The position numbers were made by a program, and so were the translations under genes. Below are positions 9,441 through 18,193 of a DNA stretch of 58,072 nucleotides, piece after piece (positions within the stretch are counted from its first letter, which is position 1; the number at the start of each line of letters is the position of its first letter). Source of the stretch: JALONO01 sp038209965 (GTDB taxonomy: Bacteria; Bacteroidota; Bacteroidia; Cytophagales; Thermoflexibacteraceae); assembly GCA_038209965.1 (NCBI GenBank), contig JBBQXF010000012.1, forward strand, positions 1 to 58,072. The letters run 5' to 3'. The notes beneath the pieces are model-generated. The model worked only from the letters and a program-made list of their open reading frames with translations, was not told the origin of the DNA and did not search any database.

Positions 9441-9483
9441 AGTGATTTTCCCCAAAACATTTTATTTTTTGGGGAAAATCACT
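9441..9483. repeat. Perfect 17-bp inverted repeat upstream of the SPFH gene
   Basis: Arms AGTGATTTTCCCCAAAA (9441-9457) and its exact complement (9467-9483) enclose a 9-base A/T loop. The repeat lies 34 bases before the ATG of the SPFH-GYF gene and about 240 bases behind the divergent tetR start, so it ends neither flanking gene. It could be a 5'-UTR hairpin, an operator or a terminator of an unseen transcript. The rest of the 320-base divergent gap (9198-9517) shows only the TetR dyads. Confidence 0.85.
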
Positions 9484-9517
9484 AACTTATCCCCCAAATT
9501 CACCAAACGAAAAAACA

Positions 9518-10609
9518 ATGGCGATTTGGAATTTCCTCAAAAGCGAACTGATTGACATCATTGAGTGGCAAGACAGCAGCCGGGACCTGATGGTTTGGCG
9601 GTTTGAGCGGCACGACAATGAAATCAAGTATGGGGCAAAGCTCATCGTGCGCGAGTCGCAAGCGGCCGTTTTTATCAACGAAGGGCAAGTGGCAGACATT
9701 TATCAGCCCGGCACCCACACCCTCTCGACCCAGAACATGCCCATCCTGACCACCCTCAAAAGTTGGAAGTATGGTTTCGATAGCCCGTTCAAGGCCGAGG
9801 TGTATTTCATCAACACCCGGATCTTTCCCGACCGCAAGTGGGGCACCAAAAACCCGATCACCGTGCGCGATCCTGAGATTGGCCCAGTCCGCCTGCGGGC
9901 CTTCGGTGGTTATGCCCTCCGGGTGAGCGACCCTGTCAAGTTCCTCCGCCAGTTGGTGGGCACCAACCAGTTTTTCTCCACCGATGACATCAACGACAAC
10001 CTCCGCGACATGATAGTGCCCCGGTTTGCCGATATCATTGGGGAGGCCAAGATTCCCGTCTTGGACATGGCCGCCAATTACAACGAATTTGGTACCTACA
10101 TTAAGGAGAACATCGCCCACGATTTTGATGAATACGGGCTGGAGATCACCAAAGTAATGGTGGAAAACATCTCGTTGCCGCCCGAAGTGGAAGACATGCT
10201 GGACAAGCGCAGCAGCATGGGCATAGTGGGCAACTTGGATCAGTTTACCAAGTTTCAAGTGGCCAACTCGCTGGAAAATATGGCCAAAAACCCGGGTGGG
10301 GGCATGGAAGGCATGGGAGTGGGAGTGGGGTTTGCCGTCGGCAACCAGATCACCAATGCACTCAACCAACAAACTCCGCCCCAGCCGCCGCCAGTGCCGC
10401 CGTCGGTCAGTTTCTTTATGGCGGTTGATGGGCAACAAACAGGGCCGTTCACGCTCCAGCAGCTTGGGCAAATGGCCCAAAACGGCCAACTCAAGCGCGA
10501 ATCCCTCGTGTGGGCGCAAGGAATGGCCGCTTGGACAGCGGCAGGCCAAGTCCCGGCCATGAGCGATGTTTTCTCGGCTTTGCCTCCCCCGTTGCCCCCG
10601 CCGATGTAG
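9518..10609 (+). CDS. SPFH/Band 7 protein with C-terminal GYF_2 domain (YdjI/'virion core'-like)
   Basis: This 363-residue protein has no signal peptide or transmembrane helix. Residues about 30-240 form an SPFH domain of the COG4260 type (KYGAKLIVRESQAAVFINEG, then LRAFGGYALRVSDPVKFLR). A glycine-rich linker (PGGGMEGMGVGVG) and a proline tract follow. The C-terminus is a GYF_2 domain (FFMAVDGQQTGPFTLQQLGQ then LVWAQGMAAWTAAGQ, about 304-352), a fold that binds proline-rich peptides. SPFH proteins oligomerise as membrane-associated scaffolds; the GYF part would recruit a partner. The PPLPPPM tail is itself proline-rich, so GYF-tail contact within or between subunits is possible. It is monocistronic, ending at the terminator at 10642. 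Confidence 0.88.
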   Translation: MAIWNFLKSELIDIIEWQDSSRDLMVWRFERHDNEIKYGAKLIVRESQAAVFINEGQVADIYQPGTHTLSTQNMPILTTLKSWKYGFDSPFKAEVYFINTRIFPDRKWGTKNPITVRDPEIGPVRLRAFGGYALRVSDPVKFLRQLVGTNQFFSTDDINDNLRDMIVPRFADIIGEAKIPVLDMAANYNEFGTYIKENIAHDFDEYGLEITKVMVENISLPPEVEDMLDKRSSMGIVGNLDQFTKFQVANSLENMAKNPGGGMEGMGVGVGFAVGNQITNALNQQTPPQPPPVPPSVSFFMAVDGQQTGPFTLQQLGQMAQNGQLKRESLVWAQGMAAWTAAGQVPAMSDVFSALPPPLPPPM

Positions 10610-10641
10610 GCGGTGGACAAAATTGACCAATTTAATGCCCG

Positions 10642-10691
10642 CCTCTGAGCACCTTCCGATAAAAATTGGGACGCTGCTCAGAGGTTTTTTT
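10642..10691 (+). terminator. Rho-independent terminator of the SPFH-GYF gene
   Basis: A 10-bp stem CCTCTGAGCA/TGCTCAGAGG (10642-10651, 10675-10684) with a 23-base loop is followed by a run of seven T. It sits 33 bases after the stop codon. The following stretch to 10989 (about 300 bases) holds no convincing gene; only the promoter region of the next gene is expected there. Confidence 0.85.
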
Positions 10692-10989
10692 GGTGGATGA
10701 GGCAAGGGGGCTTCTGCAAGTACAGCTGAGTACAAATAAGTGTTTGGTGGATCCAATGAACAGATTTCTTTTTGCTTGGGATCAGATCCTGTACGCTATC
10801 AAAAGTACCCTGCTCGCGGGTAGGTCATTGTTTGGTTGGGCCAAAAACTGGCCTATCAATTTTACATTCATGATGCTGGCGGATTGAACCTATCATTGGC
10901 CGCAAATCAATTTTAGCTGAAGAGAGGCAGGCCGCCTACTCCCGGTTTTTCACAAAAAAGCGTAATTTGGGGCATCAAACCGCCTGATC

Positions 10990-12333
10990 ATGAACCCATT
11001 CACCCGGCGCGAATTTCTCGCCACCTCTTCTCAATTGGCCGCCGCCAGTGCGCTGGGCCTGTCCCAACCAGTAACAGCTTCCACCCACCGCGTGGCTGCT
11101 AGCGATAAAGTGCGGATTGCCCTGATCGGCTGCCGCAACATTGGCTGGGCCAACCTCAATTCCCACCTCAAATTGCCCGAAGTAGAAATCGCGGCTTTGT
11201 GCGACATTGACGATTCGGTATTGCTGGAAAAAAACGCCGATCTGGAAAAGCGCACGGGCAAAAAAGCCCAAGTGTTCAAAGATTATCGCAAACTGTTGGA
11301 CAACAAAGATATCGACGCAGTGATCATCGGTACCCCCGACCATTGGCACGCACTCCAGATGATCCATGCTTGCCAAGCGGACAAAGATGTGTATGTCGAG
11401 AAACCAATTTCCACTTACATTGAGGAAGCCCTAGCGATGGTCAAAGCCACCCAGCGCTACCAACGGGTGGTGCAAGTGGGCCAACAACAGCGCAGCGGCC
11501 TGCATTGGCAAAGTGCCGTCAATTTTGTCAAATCGGGCAAACTGGGCAAGATTCGCCACGTGCGGACTTGGATTTTCAATTTTAGCCGCACCGTGCCCGT
11601 ACCCGTGCCCGATGAGGCAGTGCCGCCGGGTGTGGACTACAATACTTGGCTGGGTCCAGCGGCCCAGCGGCCATTCAACAAATACCGTTTCCACGGTACT
11701 TTCCGCTATTTCTGGGACTACGCCGGTGGCCTGATGACCGATTGGGGGGTGCACCTGCTCGATGTGGCACTTTGGGGAGCCGGCAAAACCACTCCCCAAA
11801 GCGCGATGTCCATCGGGGGCAAGCACGCCTTTCCGGGCAGCATGATGGAAACCCCCGACACTCAGCACACCCTCTATGATTTTGGTGATATGGCCATTAC
11901 TTGGGAGCACACTTTCCGGGCCAGCCAGGGCGCACCCTTCAACCGGGGCCACGGAGTGGCGTTTTATGGCGAGCACGGCTGCCTCGTGGCCGACCGCAAC
12001 GGGTGGGAAGTGCTGCCCGAACTGGAGGAAACGGCCGCCAATGCCCTCAAGAAATACCGGTTTGAATTATTGCCCAAACAGGGAGTGGCCAACGATGACC
12101 GTGATGCCCACGCGGCCGATTTTGTCAGTTGTATCAAATCCCGCCAGACCCCCACTTGCGACATTGTTACCGGGGCCAACGTGGCCATTGTGGCCCAGTT
12201 GGGCAACATCTCCCAGCGGCTGGGCCGTCAGGTAATCTGGGATCCGGTCAGCCAGTCGTTCCCCCAAGATGCCCAAGCCCAGCAAATGGCCAAAGCCACT
12301 TACCGCGCACCGTGGAAATTGCCCGAAGTGTAA
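10990..12333 (+). CDS. Gfo/Idh/MocA-family oxidoreductase with Tat signal
   Basis: This 447-residue protein begins with a twin-arginine signal (FTRREFLATSS, hydrophobic stretch to about residue 30), so it is probably exported folded with its NAD(P) cofactor. The Rossmann fold starts at KVRIALIGCRNIG; the conserved EKP motif (DVYVEKPIS) follows near residue 138. The C-terminal alpha/beta domain includes the WDYAGGLMTDWGVHLLD segment common in Bacteroidota and Planctomycetota paralogs. The family oxidises or isomerises sugars and inositols; exported members often act on glycosides in the periplasm. The gene stands alone and the substrate is unknown. Confidence 0.9.
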   Translation: MNPFTRREFLATSSQLAAASALGLSQPVTASTHRVAASDKVRIALIGCRNIGWANLNSHLKLPEVEIAALCDIDDSVLLEKNADLEKRTGKKAQVFKDYRKLLDNKDIDAVIIGTPDHWHALQMIHACQADKDVYVEKPISTYIEEALAMVKATQRYQRVVQVGQQQRSGLHWQSAVNFVKSGKLGKIRHVRTWIFNFSRTVPVPVPDEAVPPGVDYNTWLGPAAQRPFNKYRFHGTFRYFWDYAGGLMTDWGVHLLDVALWGAGKTTPQSAMSIGGKHAFPGSMMETPDTQHTLYDFGDMAITWEHTFRASQGAPFNRGHGVAFYGEHGCLVADRNGWEVLPELEETAANALKKYRFELLPKQGVANDDRDAHAADFVSCIKSRQTPTCDIVTGANVAIVAQLGNISQRLGRQVIWDPVSQSFPQDAQAQQMAKATYRAPWKLPEV

Positions 12334-12389
12334 AGCAACCATCCGGGTCTTCTGGGCGTTAATTGTATTAGAACGAACCCCCCACGGTG

Positions 12390-13040
12390 ATGAACACTAA
12401 AAAAATCCTTTTTGGCACGTTGATATTGGGTCTGTTAGCGGCTCAAACGGCTAATGGCCAGACCTTTTCCAAAGATGTATGGCACGACGGCGAGGCCGAT
12501 CTGTTCAGTGGGGAAACCCTGCGCGGCAAGCTCAAGTACGACTTGGAAACCAACAACCTCCAACTCACCAATGATGGGACATTGAAATCTTACAGTTCGT
12601 TTCAAGTTGCGTCGTTCCAGTTTTTTGATGCCCTGGCCAAAGTGCCGCGTACTTTCTATACGTTGCCTTATCAGCGTACCGCCGATTATAACTCCCCGGT
12701 TTTTTTCGAACTTTTTGCCGATGGGGAATCCCTCAGCTTGCTCAACCGGGAGGTGGTGATCCAGCGGGCCGTCAACCCGATGGGTATGTGGGGGGGCTGG
12801 GGGTTCCGGCCCATGGGCATGAGCATGCCCGTGATCGAGGATGTTTATTTTGTGCTCAACAAGGGCAAAGAAACGGTGATCAAGCTGGCCGATCAGCGGG
12901 GCGGGGTGCTGGCCCTCATGCCCGATTACCAAGACGAAGTGGCCAATTTCATGAAGCAAAAAAAGCTCAACCCGAACCAACGGAATGAGCTTATCCAAAT
13001 CATGAACTACTACAATAGCCTGAAAAAAGGGGACCATTAA
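12390..13040 (+). CDS. Secreted protein of unknown function
   Basis: This 216-residue protein starts with a clear signal peptide (MNTKKILFGTLILGLLAAQTANGQ, read in two parts). I use the ATG at 12390; a GTG immediately before it is also in frame. The mature part is mostly beta-strand-like (DGEADLFSGETLRGKLKYD) with a Met/Gly/Trp-rich segment (MGMWGGWGFRPMGM) near residue 135 and a charged helical C-terminus. I do not recognise a named family, but such proteins recur in Bacteroidota. The gene converges on the sulfoxide reductase gene: the two stop codons share the TTAA at 13037-13040. Confidence 0.8.
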   Translation: MNTKKILFGTLILGLLAAQTANGQTFSKDVWHDGEADLFSGETLRGKLKYDLETNNLQLTNDGTLKSYSSFQVASFQFFDALAKVPRTFYTLPYQRTADYNSPVFFELFADGESLSLLNREVVIQRAVNPMGMWGGWGFRPMGMSMPVIEDVYFVLNKGKETVIKLADQRGGVLALMPDYQDEVANFMKQKKLNPNQRNELIQIMNYYNSLKKGDH

Positions 13041-13528
13041 CTGGGCCAGAGCCGGCCGCCGATCCAGCAGGCAAGTTCCTCGAGGTAGTATTGGTCGGTC
13101 TGGTCGTAGTCGTTGAGCAGGGTGCTGTCCACGTCCAGTACCACCACCACTCGGCCATTGTGCAGCACTGGCACCACAATTTCGGAGCGGGAGGCCGAAC
13201 TGCACGCGATGTGCCCGGGAAAAGCGTTCACATCGGGCACAATAACGGTGTGCCCCTGCCGATAGGCATAACCGCACACGCCCTTGTCAAAAGCGATGCG
13301 CGTGCAGGCCACCGGGCCTTGGAACGGGCCCAGCACTAACTGGCCCTCTTTTACCAAGTAGAAGCCCACCCAGAAGAAATCCAACCCATATTTTAGTGCG
13401 GCCACGATGTTGGCCAAATTGGCGGTCAGGTCGGGTTCACCTTCGGTCAAAGCCTTGATTTGGGGCAAAAGGGCTTCATACTTTTCGGTTTTGGTGAGGT
13501 GTTCGGCAACATGGATTTCTTCGGCCAT
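13037..13528 (-). CDS. Free methionine-(R)-sulfoxide reductase (GAF domain, fRMsr)
   Basis: This 163-residue single-GAF-domain protein has the three redox cysteines C75 (PVACTRI), C85 (KGVCGYA) and C109 (HIACSSAS). Their 10 and 24 spacing is identical to E. coli fRMsr (C84, C94, C118). The enzyme reduces free L-methionine-(R)-sulfoxide through a sulfenic acid/disulfide cycle with thioredoxin as reductant, in the cytoplasm. Conserved SEIVVPVLHNG and VLDVDST segments support the assignment. It overlaps the convergent secreted-protein gene by its stop codon and lies just downstream of hisA on the same strand (122-base gap). Confidence 0.93.
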   Translation of the reverse strand: MAEEIHVAEHLTKTEKYEALLPQIKALTEGEPDLTANLANIVAALKYGLDFFWVGFYLVKEGQLVLGPFQGPVACTRIAFDKGVCGYAYRQGHTVIVPDVNAFPGHIACSSASRSEIVVPVLHNGRVVVVLDVDSTLLNDYDQTDQYYLEELACWIGGRLWPS

Positions 13529-13608
13529 AATGATAAAAAAATTAAATTAGGTATAACCAAGATTGGTGGAAGACTAAATGGGTAAACAACAGTTGATCAA
13601 CTAGATAA

Positions 13609-13624
13609 CTGGGGTGATCCCCAG
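13609..13624. terminator. Short hairpin downstream of hisA
   Basis: CTGGGG-TGAT-CCCCAG forms a 6-bp stem 27 bases after the hisA stop; a 12-bp palindrome AGTTGATCAACT lies beside it (13591-13602). There is no U-run, so its role as a terminator is weakly supported. Confidence 0.3.
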
Positions 13625-13650
13625 ACTGGCCAACTTTGGCCCCATTGAGC

Positions 13651-14385
13651 TTAATCAATATTTTCTCCCAAATTGGCCAGTTCGGCCAGTGTGACCCGGC
13701 CCTCGTAAATGGCCTTGCCCACAATAGCCCCGCTGAGGTGCAAGCTGCCCAAAGCAATCAAATCGGCAAGGTTGCTCACGCCCCCGCTGGCAATCAATTG
13801 GAGATCGGGAAAGCGCTGCAAAATTTCTTCATATAGTTCACTGGCCGGGCCTTGCAGCAGGCCATCCTTGGCCACATCAGTGCAGATCACATAGCGGATG
13901 CCCCGCTGCACGTAATCGGCCAGAAAACTGAACAGATCCAACGAGGTGGTTTCTTGCCACCCACCCACCGCGATTTGGCGGTTCCGAACATCGGCGCCCA
14001 GGATAATCCGTTCCGGGCCAAAGCTCGCGAGCCATTGATCCACCAGTGCCGGGTTTCGTACGGCCACGCTGCCGGCCGTCACTTGGGCCGCGCCACAATC
14101 AAAAGCCAGTTGGAGGTCGGCATCTGTTTGGACCCCGCCCCCGAAGTCGATGTGCAGACGGGTATGCTGTGCAATTTGGGCCAGTACCGCATGGTTGACA
14201 ATCCGCTTTTGCCTGGCTCCATCCAGATCCACCAAGTGCAACCGTTTCAGTCCGGCTGCCTCAAACTGCTGGGCCATTTCCAAAGGGTTTTCGTGATAGA
14301 TGGTCTGCTGGGCATAATCGCCCTGCGTTAAGCGAACGCACTTGCCGCCAATGAGATCGATTGCTGGGATAATGTGCATGGACAT
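13651..14385 (-). CDS. hisA: ProFAR isomerase, histidine biosynthesis (HisA)
   Basis: This 244-residue (beta/alpha)8-barrel protein catalyses the Amadori rearrangement of ProFAR to PRFAR, the fourth step of histidine synthesis. The two catalytic aspartates are D10 (IIPAIDL) and D132 (ILGADVRN). The two phosphate-binding halves are visible as IDFGGGVQT and IASGGVSNLADL. ATG at 14385 or the second ATG two codons later are both possible. No other his gene is in the window, so hisA is detached from any his operon here. It could be co-transcribed with the sulfoxide reductase gene downstream. A 370-base stretch upstream (14386-14755) contains only the promoter of the next gene. Confidence 0.96.
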   Translation of the reverse strand: MSMHIIPAIDLIGGKCVRLTQGDYAQQTIYHENPLEMAQQFEAAGLKRLHLVDLDGARQKRIVNHAVLAQIAQHTRLHIDFGGGVQTDADLQLAFDCGAAQVTAGSVAVRNPALVDQWLASFGPERIILGADVRNRQIAVGGWQETTSLDLFSFLADYVQRGIRYVICTDVAKDGLLQGPASELYEEILQRFPDLQLIASGGVSNLADLIALGSLHLSGAIVGKAIYEGRVTLAELANLGENID

Positions 14386-14671
14386 TCTTGGATTGGGCCG
14401 CTAATTTAGACCGTTCTCGGGAACTAGACCTACCCTAATTTAAACAAAATGTTTTATGACCAAGTTACTGCCAAATGGATGAGACTGGGCTTGGAGGATT
14501 GCTTTGGCTGATGGACTAGTCAACTTGGGTTAGGCAAAAGTCTGTTATGGATGATGGAAACGAAGGCAACCGCTGCACCAAAAAATCCCGAACGGAGGAT
14601 GCCCTTTTGGGGTTTTACGCTGGAACTGACTATTTATCCATTATTATTGCATCCTTCAGGATTTTAAACGT

Positions 14672-14703
14672 TTTGCGCAACATCGGTATTTAAATTAATT
14701 TTG
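14672..14703 (+). promoter_or_regulatory. Bacteroidota-type promoter for the PAS-DHp-REC gene
   Basis: A TTTG box (14672-14675) lies 20 bases before a perfect -7 element TAATTTTG (14696-14703, consensus TAnnTTTG). Transcription would start about 45 bases before the ATG at 14756. Confidence 0.7.
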
Positions 14704-14755
14704 CACATTTTCTTTGGAGTAACGGCTTGATTATTAGAAAAACAACCTTTTATGG

Positions 14756-16672
14756 ATGGAGCGATCAATAATAATCCATGACAATCAACTCGACGCTATG
14801 AAGGCCTCTGAGCTCGTATCAAGCAATGCTTTTGGGGCATACTTTTCTCCTCACCAGTTCAAAGCCATCTTTGAAAGTTCGCTGGGGGCAAGTATATTGC
14901 TGGATGCCCAATACAAGGTGTTGATGTTCAACCAAAATGCCGCCGAAATGGCTCTTTTGTTGTTCAATGACGCGGTTTATATTGGCAAAAATGCGTTGGA
15001 CTACATGGTTTCGGAAGCATCGCAGCAAAATTTTGTCCAAAATATGGGCAAAGCCCTCGCGGGCTCTCCTGTTGAGGTAGAACAATGTATGGAGAAACCC
15101 ATCAGCGGACAATGGTGGCTGCGCATCAGCTATATCCCGGTCAAGAGCGAAAGCAACGAGGTTATCGGTGTAAACTATGTTTTTCTGGACATCGATCAAC
15201 AAAAAAGAGCCGAACTGGCCCAGCTAGACCTTCTTTTACAAATAAATAGCAGGTTCAGTGCCATTTTTGAAGCGTCTCCTGGTGCCAAGATGTTTATGGA
15301 TTTCGGCTATCGCTTGGTACTTTTCAACCAAAAAGCCATTGAATTTGGGCAGAAATTATTTAAGGTGGAGTTGTGCCGGGGACAGGATATCCGCCTATTG
15401 TTTGCTGGCCAATCACGGGAGGTGCAACAAAGTATTGTGGAAAATTTTAGCCGGGCATTGCTGGGCAAGCAAATTACCAAACAAGTAGAAATGCGGCGCC
15501 CCGGCGGCTTATTAGATTGGTTCAGTATTACTTACGTGCCCGTATATGATGCGCAAAGCCAAGTTGTCATTGGTGGCCATATAGCTTTTGCCGATATCAA
15601 CCACCTCAAGCGGGGAGAGCAAATCCTGCTCAAGCAACAGCGCAAATTGCGCGATTCGGAGAATCGTTTCCGGTCAAACTATGAAAGTATGACCCATGCC
15701 AACGTATTCTTCTCCCTAGAGGGCAAGATTGTTGCCTATAACCAGACAGCAATGAGGGATAGCCATTTTTTGGGCAATCAAGCACCCCAACTTGGGAAGA
15801 CTATGGCCGACTATTTGCCCCCAGGCTTGCTAGCCATTTTTGATTGTTTTTTCGATAGTGCGAGCAGGGGCAGGATCCACAAAAACGTGCGCGAGCTAAC
15901 CTGTGCAGACGGGCTTAAGCGATGGTTTGAGGTGACTTATTCCCCCGTCAAAGATGCCAAGGGAAATATTATTGGGGTCAACTTCAATGCGGCCAACATT
16001 GATGAACTCAAAAACCGCGAACAACAGATCCAGTCCCAAAATGAGCAACTCCAGCAATTTGCCCATCTCACTTCGCACTCTTTGCGTGGGCCAGTGGCCA
16101 GCATCTTGACTGCCGCCAGTTGGGTGGATGCCGATCCAGACAGGCACTACCCTGCCGGGATGAAAGAAATTTTGGAACAGTTGAAGGTCAGTGCCCTCCA
16201 TTTGGATAGTATTATTCATGACATGATGAACCTAGTGGCTGATCCAAGCTATAAAGCTGGCCAACCCCAGCTCGATCGCAGTAATCTCCTGGCCCCTTTA
16301 CCGGCCAACGTGCGTGTCATGCTCATCGACGACGACCCGATGATCAACGCCATCAGCCACCGTTTTATTGGCAAATTGCGGCCCAGTGCCCAAATATTAC
16401 AGTTTTTGAACCCCTTGGCGGCATTGGACACATTGCTCGCGACACCGGAAGCTGAACTGCCCCAAGTAATTTTCCTCGATCTGCAAATGCCCCAGATGAA
16501 TGGCTGGGAGTTTCTGGAAGCCCTGTTGGCCGCCAAGCTTTCATTGCCAGTTTATCTGCTTTCCTCGTCCCGTGATCCAGCCGATCAAGCGCGGGCCAAC
16601 CAGTACAATACAGTGCAGGGGTTCCTCTGCAAACCGATCAGCGTAGAAAAGCTCAAGATCATTTTTCCATAA
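14756..16672 (+). CDS. PAS-PAS-PAS-DHp-REC signalling protein lacking a kinase ATPase domain
   Basis: This soluble 638-residue protein has three PAS domains (about residues 35-150, 163-285 and 302-418), a coiled coil, and a histidine-kinase dimerisation/phosphotransfer domain with a canonical H-box (HLTSHSLRGPVASI, His441). Where an HATPase domain should follow, the sequence runs directly (about 20 residues) into a receiver domain at 517-638. That receiver has D525/D526, phospho-acceptor D575 (FLDLQMPQMNGWEF), S603/604 and K626. It therefore has a phosphorylatable His and Asp but cannot bind ATP itself, and would depend on a kinase in trans or act as a phosphorelay or sink. ATG at 14756 is used; a perfect promoter lies upstream. 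lpdA follows on the same strand after 57 bases with its own -7 box. Confidence 0.9.
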   Translation: MERSIIIHDNQLDAMKASELVSSNAFGAYFSPHQFKAIFESSLGASILLDAQYKVLMFNQNAAEMALLLFNDAVYIGKNALDYMVSEASQQNFVQNMGKALAGSPVEVEQCMEKPISGQWWLRISYIPVKSESNEVIGVNYVFLDIDQQKRAELAQLDLLLQINSRFSAIFEASPGAKMFMDFGYRLVLFNQKAIEFGQKLFKVELCRGQDIRLLFAGQSREVQQSIVENFSRALLGKQITKQVEMRRPGGLLDWFSITYVPVYDAQSQVVIGGHIAFADINHLKRGEQILLKQQRKLRDSENRFRSNYESMTHANVFFSLEGKIVAYNQTAMRDSHFLGNQAPQLGKTMADYLPPGLLAIFDCFFDSASRGRIHKNVRELTCADGLKRWFEVTYSPVKDAKGNIIGVNFNAANIDELKNREQQIQSQNEQLQQFAHLTSHSLRGPVASILTAASWVDADPDRHYPAGMKEILEQLKVSALHLDSIIHDMMNLVADPSYKAGQPQLDRSNLLAPLPANVRVMLIDDDPMINAISHRFIGKLRPSAQILQFLNPLAALDTLLATPEAELPQVIFLDLQMPQMNGWEFLEALLAAKLSLPVYLLSSSRDPADQARANQYNTVQGFLCKPISVEKLKIIFP

Positions 16673-16698
16673 ATCAACCACCGCCCCAGATTTTGGGC

Positions 16699-16706
16699 TA
16701 ACTTTG
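16699..16706 (+). promoter_or_regulatory. -7 promoter element for lpdA
   Basis: TAACTTTG matches TAnnTTTG exactly, 23 bases before the lpdA ATG. No clear -33 TTTG is found at the expected distance, so strength is uncertain. Confidence 0.5.
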
Positions 16707-16729
16707 CCGTGTAAACTTAACGCTAAGCA

Positions 16730-18130
16730 ATGAAATATGACGTAACCATCATCGGTTCTGGCCCAGGCGGTTATGTGGCCGCCATCCGGGCTGCCCAGCT
16801 GGGCTTGAAAACGGCCCTTATCGAGAAATATGATACGTTGGGCGGCACCTGCCTCAATGTGGGCTGTATCCCCTCCAAGGCACTGTTGGATTCCTCCGAA
16901 CACTACCACAATGCCGTTGAGAATTTCAAGGAGCATGGCATCGATCTGGCCGACGCGAAAGTCAATATGCCCCAGATGATCCACCGCAAGCGCGAAGTAG
17001 TAAAAAAAACGTGCGAAGGCATTGACTTTTTAATGCGGAAAAACAAGATCGATGTATACAAAGGTTTTGGCTCTTTCATAACCAAGAACAAAATCAAGGT
17101 CACGCCCAAAGCAGGCGAAGCGCAAGAATTGGATACCGAAAAAGTAATCATTGCTACTGGTTCCAAGCCCATTGTGCTGCCCGGCATCCCTTATGACAAA
17201 AAAAAGATCATCACCTCGACCGAGGCCCTAGAGATCCAACAAGTGCCCAAGTCGATGATCATCATTGGCGGCGGGGTCATCGGCATGGAGATCGGATCGA
17301 TCTATGGCCGGCTCGGGACCAAAATCACCGTGGTGGAATATACTGACTCACTCATCCCCACCATGGATCGCACCATGGGCAAGGAATTGCAGAAAGTGCT
17401 GCGCAAACTTGGTTTTGATTTTTACCTCTCCCACAAAGTAACTGGGGCCACCTCCGATGGCGAGCAAGTGACCGTCACGGCTGAAAATGCCAAGGGCGAA
17501 ACCATTTCCTTGACTGCCGAGTATTGCCTGCTCTCCACCGGGCGCCGCGCCTATACCGATGGGCTGGAGTTGGAGAACATCGGCCTCAAGACCGACAACC
17601 GGGGACGGGTGGAAGTGGATGAGCACCTCCAAACCAGTGTGCCGGGCGTGTATGCCATCGGCGACGTGATCAAGGGCGCAATGTTGGCCCACAAGGCCGA
17701 AGAAGAGGGCGTGTTGGTAGCGGAGCAGATCGCGGGCCAAAAACCCCACATTAATTACTTGCTGATCCCGGGCGTGGTTTATACTTGGCCCGAAGTGGCG
17801 GCAGTGGGCCATACTGAGGAAGAACTAAAAGCGAGCGGTCGGGCCTACAAAACCGGCTCTTTTCCGTTCAAGGCCCTGGGCCGGGCCCGCGCCAGCATGG
17901 ACACCGACGGCCTGATCAAAGTATTGGCCGATGCCAAGACCGATGAGATCCTAGGCGTGCACATGATTGGCCCTCGGGTGGCCGACCTGATCATGGAAGC
18001 AGTGGTAGCCATGGAGTACCGGGCTTCGGCCGAGGACGTGGCCCGCATGAGCCATGCTCACCCCACCTACGGCGAGGCGATGAAGGAGGCTTGCTTGGCT
18101 GCCACCGAAAACCGGGCCTTGCACATTTAG
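16730..18130 (+). CDS. lpdA: Dihydrolipoyl dehydrogenase (E3)
   Basis: This full-length (466 residues) flavoprotein reoxidises dihydrolipoamide of 2-oxoacid dehydrogenase complexes and the glycine cleavage system, passing electrons through a disulfide and FAD to NAD+. It has the FAD-binding start YDVTIIGSGPGGYVAA, the redox-active pair C41/C46 (GGTCLNVGCIPSK), the NAD-binding IIGGGVIGMEIGS, and the C-terminal active-site H444-E449 dyad (HAHPTYGEAMKEA). No E1 or E2 gene is nearby, so this is a stand-alone E3. A convergent hairpin terminator lies 20 bases after the stop. It sits between two-component genes without an obvious functional link. Confidence 0.96.
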   Translation: MKYDVTIIGSGPGGYVAAIRAAQLGLKTALIEKYDTLGGTCLNVGCIPSKALLDSSEHYHNAVENFKEHGIDLADAKVNMPQMIHRKREVVKKTCEGIDFLMRKNKIDVYKGFGSFITKNKIKVTPKAGEAQELDTEKVIIATGSKPIVLPGIPYDKKKIITSTEALEIQQVPKSMIIIGGGVIGMEIGSIYGRLGTKITVVEYTDSLIPTMDRTMGKELQKVLRKLGFDFYLSHKVTGATSDGEQVTVTAENAKGETISLTAEYCLLSTGRRAYTDGLELENIGLKTDNRGRVEVDEHLQTSVPGVYAIGDVIKGAMLAHKAEEEGVLVAEQIAGQKPHINYLLIPGVVYTWPEVAAVGHTEEELKASGRAYKTGSFPFKALGRARASMDTDGLIKVLADAKTDEILGVHMIGPRVADLIMEAVVAMEYRASAEDVARMSHAHPTYGEAMKEACLAATENRALHI

Positions 18131-18150
18131 ACAGCAATATTTTTGGTAAA

Positions 18151-18186
18151 AAAGAGCGGGTTGGCACGTTGGCAAGTCCGCTCTTT
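18151..18186. terminator. Convergent hairpin terminator between lpdA and the kinase gene
   Basis: Stem AAAGAGCGG/CCGCTCTTT (18151-18159, 18178-18186) is placed between two stop codons. A-rich flanks on one side and T-rich on the other let it serve both strands. Confidence 0.75.
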
Positions 18187-18193
18187 CCATTGA

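Noticed and set aside
9500..10756. A 418-codon open frame antisense to the SPFH-GYF gene
   Set aside because: It mirrors the codon structure of the sense gene (GC-rich third positions), has an odd His/Gly/Arg-rich composition and no recognisable domain. The sense gene is clearly real.
10666..10887. A 73-codon plus-strand ORF after the SPFH gene
   Set aside because: It starts inside the terminator hairpin, has no homology-like pattern and lacks a leader; treated as non-coding.
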